Source of the DNA: Edaphochlamys debaryana
Taxonomy: Eukaryota > Chlorophyta > Chlorophyceae > Chlamydomonadales
Length of the DNA: 64,000 nucleotides
Assembly: GCA_016858145.1 (NCBI GenBank)
Contig: JAEHOE010000075.1
Coordinates: forward strand, 248,001-312,000
Direction of reading: 5' to 3'
Position numbers and translations under genes: made by a program. How positions within the stretch are numbered: the first letter of the stretch is position 1; each line of letters opens with the position of its first letter. Shown one piece after another: positions 56,601 to 64,000 of the stretch. Under the pieces are notes generated by a model that made no database searches, had not been told where the DNA came from, and was given only the letters and a program-made list of their open reading frames with translations.

Positions 56601-58897
56601 TGCGTAACCCACTCTCCCGATCGGGGTACCTTCTCCACTGCTGTCCTTACCACCAACCCCCTCCTTTCTTCCTCCTGCTCCTTTCCCGCCCGCCCCCACA
56701 CCCCAGCTTTGACTTCTTCGTGATGCTCATCTCCGTCCTGTCGGTGGCGCTGGACTTCTCCAACACGCGCAACCTGACCTTCATGCCCGTGCTGAGGGTG
56801 CTGCGCATCGTGCGCGTGTTCCGGCTCATCAAGAAGGTGAGCGCCCGTGCCAGCTAGCGGGAGGGCCAGGTGACGCGTGGGCAACGTGGGCTGCGATACC
56901 AGGTACCGGTGCTCATGTCGGCCATTCACGGCCACCTCGCGCTCGCCCCGCCCTGTCCCACTCTGCTCACCCCGTCCTCCCTCCCCCGCCCTCCGCCCTC
57001 CGCCCCGCAGGCCCAGGGCCTCAAGCGGCTGCTGCTGACGCTGGTGCAGTCGCTGCCGGCGCTGGCCAACGTGGGCAGCGTCATGCTGCTCTTCTTCTTC
57101 ATCTACGCAATCGTGGGCATGAACCTGTTCGGAGGTGGGGGAGCCGGGGGCGGCGCGGGGCGGGGCGGCGCTGAGGGGCTGACGTGTGGCGGGAGCCGAG
57201 CGGCCGACCAAGGCTAGGGAAGGGACCGGGTCTAGAACGGGGGTCTGTGGGGCCGAGGCGTGTGGTGGGGTGCAGGCCCGGAAAGGGGCGGCATGGGGGT
57301 GGCAGCAGCATCGCGGGGAGCATAGGACTGGTAGGTTGGGCCTGTCGGCTGGCTCCTCCCGACTGCGCTGAGCCTCCTTCCCTGAACCTCCCTTTCCCTG
57401 CCAACCCTCCCCGCCCCCCAGGCATCAAGCAGGGTGACTACATCACGCGCCACAACAACTTCGACAACTTCCCCAACTCCATGCTCGCGCTCATGAGGTA
57501 GGGCCCTTGCCTGCTGCGGCCGAGAGAGACGTTCTTGTCAGGCCCAGTCCGCCCCGGGCGCCCTTACCTCCCCCAATCCTCCCATCGCCGCACGTTTCAC
57601 CCGACCTGTCTCAACCCGCTCCCTGCTCTCCGTGCTGCCCCTCATTTTAACCCCGCCCCGCCTGCCCACGCCCCCCCCTTTCCCATCCAGGATGATCACG
57701 GGCGAGAGCTGGTCCGGCATGATGCAGGAGTGCATGGTCACGCACGGCTGCGTGCGCGTCATGGCCGACACCACCTCCCCCGCCAACGGCACCGCGCTGC
57801 CGGCGGGGACCTACCTGGACCCGCACGACCCCCTGCTCGACGGCGTGGACGCGGCCCTGGTGGACAACGAGTGCGCGCTGTCGCCCGCGGCCGCCGTCAT
57901 CTTCTTCCCCACCTTCGTGATCCTGTGCGGCTTCATCCTGCTCAACCTCATCATCGCCGTGATCCTGGAGAACATGATCATGTCCGAGACGGACGAGAAC
58001 CTGCCAGTGCCCAAGACGCTGGTCGGGCAGTTCGTGGAGGCGTGGAGCCAGGTGTGAACAGGCTGAAGAATGATTGGATGCGTAGCTTGGGTGGTGAGAT
58101 GCTTCGCTGGTGGATGGCTGCACAACAATTCCCAGAATTGGGCCCTGCGTCCCACCTCACCAACCGCTGCCTAACCCTCCCCCCTCCCCCCTCCCCCCCT
58201 CCCCCCCTTCCCCCAGGTGGACCACGACGCCACGGGCTTCATCCACGCCTCCCGCTTGCCCTACGTCATCTCCTCCACCCCCGAGCCCCTGGGCACGCGG
58301 GGGCCCGGCAACACGCGCGCCGCCACGCAGGCGGTCATCATGTCCGTGGACATTCCCATACACGCCAACAACACGGTGGGGTGGGGGATGGCTGGAGGGC
58401 TTTATTGGGCTGGGGCCGGGCTGGGGCCGGGCTGGGCAAGCATTGGCTTTGCGCGCGGCGTTGTGCTAGCTGTGGGGACGGTATCCAGGGGACGGCGGAC
58501 CTTCTTGGGTGACCGTGACCATCCACCTGCCGACCTAGGCAAAGCGTGTGAAAGCTCTCTTTGCCCATCCCAACCGAGCCTTAACCCCGTGCCACCCCCC
58601 TGGTGTCCCCCGGGTCCGCAGGTGACGTTCATCGAGGTGCTCCACGCGCTCGCGGGCCGCGTGGCCGGCACCGAGCTGCCCGACATCGAGGAGGACTGGC
58701 TGGTGGAGCGCTTCTGCCGCAGGCTGCCGGGCGGCGGCGAGGCCTTCCCGCGCTACACGGCCGCGCACTTCCACGCCGCGCTCTACGTGCAGGCGGCGGT
58801 GCGCGGCTTCATGGCGCGGCACCGCATGCGGGACATGATGTCCACCTTCGCGGACACCACCGCCGCGGCCGCCAGCAAGGGCGGTAAGGAGGCGTGA
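46276..58897 (+). CDS. Four-domain voltage-gated calcium channel alpha subunit (CAV type)
   Basis: Twenty-seven phase-consistent exons encode 1,982 residues: four repeats of six transmembrane helices, a pore loop in each, and cytoplasmic linkers. The selectivity filter is EEEE (Glu 334 in TQESW, 782 in TQENW, 1432 in TLELW, 1723 in TGESW), the calcium-channel signature, against DEKA or DEEA in sodium channels. Each S4 carries Arg every third residue (for example [14 protein letters not shown] in domain I). After domain IV come an EF-hand-like loop ([12 protein letters not shown]) and an IQ-like motif ([15 protein letters not shown]) near residue 1946, the usual calmodulin site. The protein would sit in the plasma or ciliary membrane. 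In Chlamydomonas CAV2 of this type drives calcium entry for the photoshock response; orthology to CAV2 is likely but not proved here. Exon blocks are listed separately. Confidence 0.96.
47455..49075 (+). other. 1.6-kb intron 5 of the calcium channel gene, unusually poor in stop codons
   Basis: This is the longest intron of the gene, extremely GC-rich, and contains overlapping open frames of about 280-370 codons in several plus-strand frames. None shows a recognisable motif, and splicing exon 5 to exon 6 across it restores the channel frame exactly. Near-duplicate motifs occur inside (gggtgccgtgcgggt twice; ggcggccgcaggcgg twice). Confidence 0.7.
50885..52918 (+). other. Calcium channel exons 10-15: domain II
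   Basis: Exons: 50885-51144, 51336-51396, 51501-51724, 51976-52137, 52408-52560, 52748-52918. S1 reads [16 protein letters not shown]4 [15 protein letters not shown], and S6 [15 protein letters not shown]. The pore Glu is at residue 782. The S5-pore loop is long and Cys-rich (about 70 residues with several Cys), longer than in animal channels. Confidence 0.93.
53138..55465 (+). other. Calcium channel exons 16-18: II-III linker and domain III
   Basis: Exons: 53138-54877, 55091-55151, 55292-55465. Exon 16 alone is 1,740 bases and carries the entire II-III linker (residues about 827-1175) plus S1 to S5 of domain III. The linker starts acidic, is Gln/Pro-rich in the middle, then has RP[VI]S repeats. 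S4 reads [16 protein letters not shown]. The pore Glu is at 1432. Confidence 0.93.
53668..53907 (+). repeat. Degenerate RP(V/I)S(A/S) coding repeats in the II-III linker
   Basis: Seven RP[VI]S[AS] motifs, alternating AR-type and NS[IV]R-type contexts with KPGA between them, in about 80 residues. DNA repeats are diverged, so the protein pattern appears to be kept. Basic Ser sites suggest phosphorylation or adaptor binding (inference). Confidence 0.85.
55628..58897 (+). other. Calcium channel exons 19-27: III-IV linker, domain IV and calcium-sensing tail
   Basis: Exons: 55628-55715, 55954-56123, 56391-56500, 56707-56836, 57011-57134, 57422-57497, 57691-58051, 58217-58375, 58622-58897. The III-IV linker is short (about 40 residues). 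S4 reads [16 protein letters not shown], and S6 is [15 protein letters not shown]. The extracellular loop after the pore Glu (1723) is long with Cys and an Asn-Gly-Thr glycosylation site. The tail has the EF-hand-like loop from about 1840 and the IQ-like motif near 1946. Confidence 0.93.
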
Positions 58898-59721
58898 TGA
58901 GGGCGGGGCGAGAGGGGGGAGGCGCGGGGAGCGGCTAGCTGCAGCGACCCCAGCGCAGGGTGCGGTGGCGCAGCGCATGCGAGAATAACATTTGATAGGC
59001 CGGGGGCTGCCCGCAGCAGCAAACGAACGAGGTCACCAGAGAGTGCGGAGAGCGATCAATGTATGATTGAATTGAACATTGCGCTCAAGGGGGCATGAGG
59101 GCGGTGGTTGCGCTTGGCCATTCGAACAAAGAGAGGGTCCGAGGCTAGGAGCCTTACCAGCAGGGCAGCAAGGCCAATGAGAGCGTGCTGGGGGAAGCTG
59201 TGAAGGGCGTTCACTTCGTTGAGGAAGGGGGCTTCGGAGGGGGGGGGGGCACAGGAGCAGGCTGGAGCGCTGAAGGCAGCGGCTGCAGGGAGCAGATAGC
59301 ACAATGTGCATGCCCGGCTGGAAGATTGAGAGCGCGAGTGTGTTGAGCTATGAGAGGACTTGATGGGCGCTAAGAGCGCGCGAACCAATTAAGCAACAAG
59401 AGTTCCCGAGTGGCGATCAGGGGTGACGATGAGTGGCCCCGAGCCCGCGTGGGGCGCACAGGGGCTGAATGGAGGCAGGATAAGGGTACGTGAGTGGGGC
59501 TGGTCATAAGCATCTGAGCACAAACGTGCGCCTGCGATCCAGCAGGCAGAGCTCTGCAGTAGAGGCAGCAGCAGGCCGCTCCCGAGGCTCCCGAGCACGC
59601 ACTACCGTACCGCGTACTGCGAGGCCGACAATGCGAAACCACCAGTGTGCCACCGGTCACAGACACGACAACCAAGCCTTTCGGGATTCAAACTAGGTGC
59701 TATACCTTCATCTGAGCTTGT
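58898..59721. other. Spacer between the calcium channel and the PAN/LamG gene
   Basis: It probably holds the channel 3' untranslated region and the next promoter. I saw no TGTAA here, so the poly(A) site is unplaced. No exon chain on either strand. Confidence 0.5.
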
Positions 59722-62700
59722 ATGATGTACTTTAGACGCAAACAAGGAGCAATGACTAGAGTGACCAAACGTTGGCAGCTCAGTCCGCAGCCAAGCACGC
59801 TAGTCCTGCAACTCGCGGCTGTCACTCTCCTGGGGCTGAGCGCTGGCGCCAACGCCGCGGAGTTCAGATGTGAGTCGGCCGCGTTTCCGCCCACGCTTGG
59901 GCTTGCGGAACCTCTATGCGTCCGAAGCGCGAGGCTGCATTTAGGCTTGCAAGAAGGCATCCTGTCAAAAGGTCGGCTCGGTCCATTCGTGACCCGCAAT
60001 CCGGACACCACACAGAGGGCCGGATGTTCCGGCATTCCACAATGCTCCCCGACACTGCACTGTGGCTTTAGTGACACAATAGGGGCTTGCTATATTGGTC
60101 AGTCGGAAGTGGCGGGAGTGACCGCCCTTGCGGCGCTGCGCAGGCACGCATGTTTCTGCAGTAGCTAGAGCGCTCTGCTTCTGAGCACACAAGGTTAAAT
60201 GCGCCGACAGTACATGCGGTTGGCCAGTCCGACTGGCTCCGTCCCCTTCGGCGGCCCGGCTTGTCGGGTGGGGCCAAACACAAACACCCGGTACGCACGG
60301 CTTCGGCTGGGACTGGACGTTCTTGCACTCGCTCAGACCTTAGGTCCCGGTGCGTCCTCCCTCTCCCTGCGGACGCGGACCCGCGGCACGCATGCCTGCC
60401 TGTCAGGCGGGACAAGGGGGTGCAGGCGGGGCAAGGGGCGGGACGGTTCGGAGGGTGGAAGGGCGGGAGGGCTCGGATACGATAGATGGAGGGGCGGAGG
60501 GCCTCGGACGGAGGGACAGATAGAAGGGCGCGGAGGGACGCGGAGGGTGGGAGGCAGGTGGATGAGGTGAAGGGGCGGCAGGGTTCGGAGAGGGCGGCGG
60601 AGGCTGGTTTGCCCCCTGCCCGCGCGCTTGAATCCCTCCCGCATCACCTTTCATAGGCCACAAACACACACACCGGCGTTCTGACTGCAAACGACATGCT
60701 GAAACGCGCCTGGGCTACTGCAAGCACTGGGGCACGTGCCCAAGTAGCCCATCCAACGCCCCTCGTGCCTCCATTCAAGCCTTCCGGATCCTGCTGACAG
60801 CCATGTGCCTCGGCAGTTAGATCCCCCCTCCCCTGCGGGCGTGGACTGGCGGTACATGCGCCTGCCGGCGGTGTGAGATCCTGCCATCAGCTTGCAGACG
60901 CTAGCCACGCAACCCTCCCGGCGAGCTAGTCGCGTTGGGGGGCTGATGTTGCTGATGTTGCTGATGTCCATCTGGTTGCCCAATCACATGGCACCTAGCT
61001 AGCTAGCTGACAAGGCACTACCGGTATGCTTCCTCGACTCCCCTGCTGCCCGCCATGCAGGTGGATCAGCCATGCCCCAAGGCTTCAACTACTATTCATG
61101 TTGCAACAACTGGGCCGATAACATCCCCAGCTCTGAGGTCGTATCGTTGGGGAATATGACTCTGGCCAAGGACGCCTGTGTAGCGTAAGTGGACGGGGCG
61201 TGCAGGGCGCGCGCAAGGTTCAACCCGTATTGGGATACGGACGGCGGGGTGGGAAGGGCAGGGCAAGGGTAGAAAGCAGGGGTGCCATACGTCCGGCGAG
61301 AGGACCCTTGAGCGCTTGAGGCGGCCTGCCGAGTATTACGTGCGCACTTCCTCTGGGAACCAGGGTTGCTGGGAACGAGGTGCCGTCCTATCCAAGCTCA
61401 TGAATAATTTTATACCACGGTTGTTTGCTGCCACTACCAGTAGGAAGCCTGCTGACTACCACTGGCCGAAATGAACACCTGCTGCGGTGACCCTGCTCTT
61501 CTGCCCCCTATCCCTTTGCCTGCCTTTGCCTATCCTCAGAGACCCTAGCTGCATTGCTTTCAACTCGCTTGGGCAATACCTAATCTCCGTGAACATCTTG
61601 ACAGTCTCATCGAGCAGCGTATGCCTCTACCGGAGGGGCACAGGTGCGTGACAAACGCCATGCATACATGCGGCGCAGATGGGTAGCTAGCGGCAATCAT
61701 CATATAGATCCACATCACACGGATCGACGGGCTGCCCTCCCCGCTTTCGTTCCCCTGTTCCGTCCCACGCGCAGTGATCGGAAGGCCGCCCAGGCCGCCC
61801 CCCCGGCCTCCATCGCCTCCCTCTCCCGCGCCCTCTCCGCCGTTTTCGCCGCCACCTGGTCGACCCCCGCCTCCGCCCCCTCCTTCTCCCGGCCCTCCGT
61901 CTCCTCCTTCGCCGCCTGTACCGCTGCCCCCCGTGCCGCCTTCCCCGCCGCCCGCACCACCCTCGCCGCCTCCTGCGCCGTTCGTGTCTGGACCCAACGG
62001 TACGTGCGACGGGGCCCGGGCGGGCTCTGCTGCTGGAAAGCCTCAAACGATGCCAATTGAGAGCCTCGACTTGATTGGGCTTCGACTTCTGCAGCGGGCG
62101 GGGGGACTGCAGTCTTGGTGCAAAGTTGTCTACGTGCTGAACGCCTGTTCCCTGGGCTACCCTGCAGGCACATTTACGGTCTTGCCCTCGGACCTGGCCC
62201 CCGAGTGCGCTCACTTCGACTCGGCCAGGGGTGTCCTGGTGGCGCCACTCGACCGGAGCGAGGCGACGGCCTGGCGGGACGTGCAGGTGAGGGCGGCGGG
62301 GCTCGGATGAGGGGTAAGGGGTGATACCAGCTACAAAGCATGGGTAGCCATTACCGTCGTGCTTGAGGAGCACCTAGCTTAGTTTGAAGGCAGGAAGAGG
62401 ACGAGGGGTTTACCTGATGCAGAAACGGAAGGCCGCCGCGGACGCTGCGGCTGGTAAAGCGTGGCTGTACGGCAGTACGGCAGGTGTGGAGACATGTAGG
62501 AGAGGGCATGCGATTAGAAGCAAGACGCTCGGGGCCGGCTGCGCTGCGCTGGGTTGCTTGCCGAAGGCACGCCCAAGGAAGGCACGAAACCGTCGTCCCG
62601 CCGACACCCACACCGCCTGGGCATCCCGCATCCTGGCCTACCAAACGTCACAATGGCGTCGTCCCTGCTCTCGTGTTAAGTTTCCCCCTATTCCCCCGTG

Positions 62701-64000
62701 CACGCAGGCCACGGCAGGGAGGGATCAAGCGCTGGCCTTCCAGGATGTGGAGGGTGCCGCTGCCGCCAAATACGCCAGCGGCCTTCTTGACCTGACCTCC
62801 TCTGCGGGTGTCTTGCCGAATGACCTACCCAATTGGAGCACGGACCCAACAGCCGCCTTTACGGTCATCGTCATCCAGTCCCTCAAGACACAAACCATTG
62901 ACTGGGCCGCAAACTATTTGATTGCCGAGCTCAGCTGCGCAGCCGGAGCCCCGCAGACAAGCGGGTTCCTGTTTGGCACCCGAGAGTCCTTCATCTCCGG
63001 CCACCATGACGGGCAGACCGCCTTTCACACCTCCAAGCCCGTGCCGGTGGAGCCCGGCTGGACCATGCACGCATTCGTCAGGCGGCTCGGAGGAACCCAG
63101 GGGGCCTACTACTATGCCGGCGCAAGCGGCGGTATCGCCGTGCGAGAGGCATTCGAGAGCCAGCTCCCCATCTCTATCGGCCCGGACCGGCTGACTGTGG
63201 GGACGTCCAGATGCATGGGCTCCGCCAAGAGCCGCACCCAGCTGGGCGCGGTCCTGGTCTACAACCGTGCCCTGAGCGTCACCGACCTCAAGCGAGTGCA
63301 CGAAGCCTACGCGCCCCGCTTTGGATGGGCACGTGGTGGTGAGATTGTAATAAACACAGCAGCTGCTTAGTCACAGGGTGCGAACTCACTCTCGCTCAGT
63401 GTCTCACGCCCATCCCTTATGCCGCCCAACCCCACGCAGGCGGCGGCAGCCCTGTGTGCTTTCCAGGTGCGGAGGTTAGGGCACATGGGGGATTGCTGGC
63501 AGAGATACAATGAAACGGGCGGCTGGCATTCATTTAGAGGCTCCTGGAGTTGAGACCTGCTGAGTTCGACAATCGGTGGCAAGGAGCCAAGTGTCGTCAA
63601 TGGTTAACTGGAGGCGGGATCGGCCAATGAAAGCCAAAGGCCACGACCCCTCTTCCCCAAGATGCCATGCATCCGTCCTGCTTGCCCCACCCCTCCGCTC
63701 CCCAGGCGTCAACATGAAGGGCGTACAGGACCAGGCGTACTTCCTCGCCCTCAGCGCCGCGGACTGCCAGACTGCTTGCAGCACGAATGCGTCATGCGAA
63801 TTTAGCGTCTACTCCGCTAGCCTCGGAGTGTGTAAGTGGGAATTGAACGTAGGCTGAAGTGGAGGTCGAAGTCTGGTTTGGCGTCGGCCATCCTGCCTGC
63901 TACTCCTGATCTCGTCTCTCTCTATCTGTGACTCCTGCATGCTTAAAACCCGTTACTCCCGCCCCTGCCCCCCAGGCGGTTTGCGGCGGAGTGCAATTAA
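59722..64000 (+). CDS. Secreted mosaic protein: PAN/Apple-like, proline-rich shaft, LamG-like, PAN/Apple (partial, runs off right edge)
   Basis: Exons 59722-59869, 61061-61184, 61540-61643, 61775-62286, 62708-63338, 63706-63831 and 63976 onward join in phase; 548 residues are complete so far. A signal peptide follows a basic leader (LQLAAVTLLGLSAGANA). Residues about 50-125 are Cys-rich and Apple-like (DACVADPSCIAFNSLG, VCLYRR). Residues about 126-195 are a (SPP)n/PPP shaft like that of pherophorins, likely hydroxyproline-glycosylated. Residues about 300-500 look like a LamG/concanavalin-type sandwich, ending in the typical VLVYNRALSVTDLKRVHEAY. A second Apple-like module follows (ALSAADCQTACSTNASCEF). 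It probably binds glycans or proteins in the extracellular matrix. A possible alternative end is the TAG at 63368-63370 if the donor at 63339 is not used. Confidence 0.8.
59870..61060 (+). other. Long first intron of the PAN/LamG gene
   Basis: About 1.2 kb. The part at 60400-60600 is a purine-rich run of ggaggg-like units. No separate gene seen. The frame that continues past the exon 1 donor to 60168 is read-through of the intron. Confidence 0.65.

Noticed and set aside
59722..60168. Single-exon secreted protein of 148 residues
   Set aside because: The signal peptide is real, but a strong gtgagt donor at 59870 joins in phase to the Cys-rich exon at 61061, and the read-through part lacks conserved features.

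Overview
This window looks like nuclear DNA of a volvocine (Chlamydomonas-type) green alga. It is very GC-rich, and its genes are broken into many short exons with gt(g/a)agt-like donors and c-rich tracts before cag acceptors. Several stops are followed by the algal poly(A) signal TGTAA. The gene set fits too: a gametolysin-type M11 metalloprotease, a (SPP)n extracellular-matrix protein and a four-domain calcium channel of the flagellar type. Exon models were built by hand from splice sites. In every multi-exon model given here the reading phase carries through all joins.

Layout from the left. The first 532 bases hold the 5' end of a minus-strand gene with a mitochondrial-type presequence that runs off the left edge. 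From 5509 down to 2025 is a 13-exon gene for a 2'-5'-oligoadenylate-synthase-like nucleotidyltransferase. From 24710 down to 6275 is a 41-exon gene for a protein of about 2,899 residues that combines a plastid-type presequence, at least five SAP-like motifs, two D-Ala-D-Ala-ligase-like modules in tandem and an acidic tail. It shares a 295-bp head-to-head promoter region with the gene for nascent polypeptide-associated complex subunit alpha (25006-26633, plus). A gene-poor stretch follows, with one broken coding fragment and an unusual interleaved inverted repeat.

At 35920-31022 (minus) is a secreted gametolysin-like protease. Facing away from it at 37885-45251 (plus) is a membrane-anchored leishmanolysin (M8) homologue whose HExxH site is lost. 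At 46276-58897 (plus) is a complete 1,982-residue four-domain voltage-gated calcium channel with an EEEE filter, an EF-hand-like loop and an IQ-like motif. At 59722 to the right edge is a secreted mosaic protein with two PAN/Apple-like modules, a proline-rich shaft and a LamG-like domain, incomplete here.

The right half is thus a run of cell-surface and cilium-related genes: wall protease, pseudoprotease receptor, calcium channel and matrix protein. The left half holds organelle-targeted genes and the OAS-like enzyme. No operon-like logic is expected in a nuclear genome, and I see no mobile element with its own coding capacity. Repeats do shape the window: a dispersed element of about 350 bp in three copies, a 1.1-kb tandem duplication that doubled two coding exons of the ligase-like gene, and a 200-bp repeat in two of its introns.
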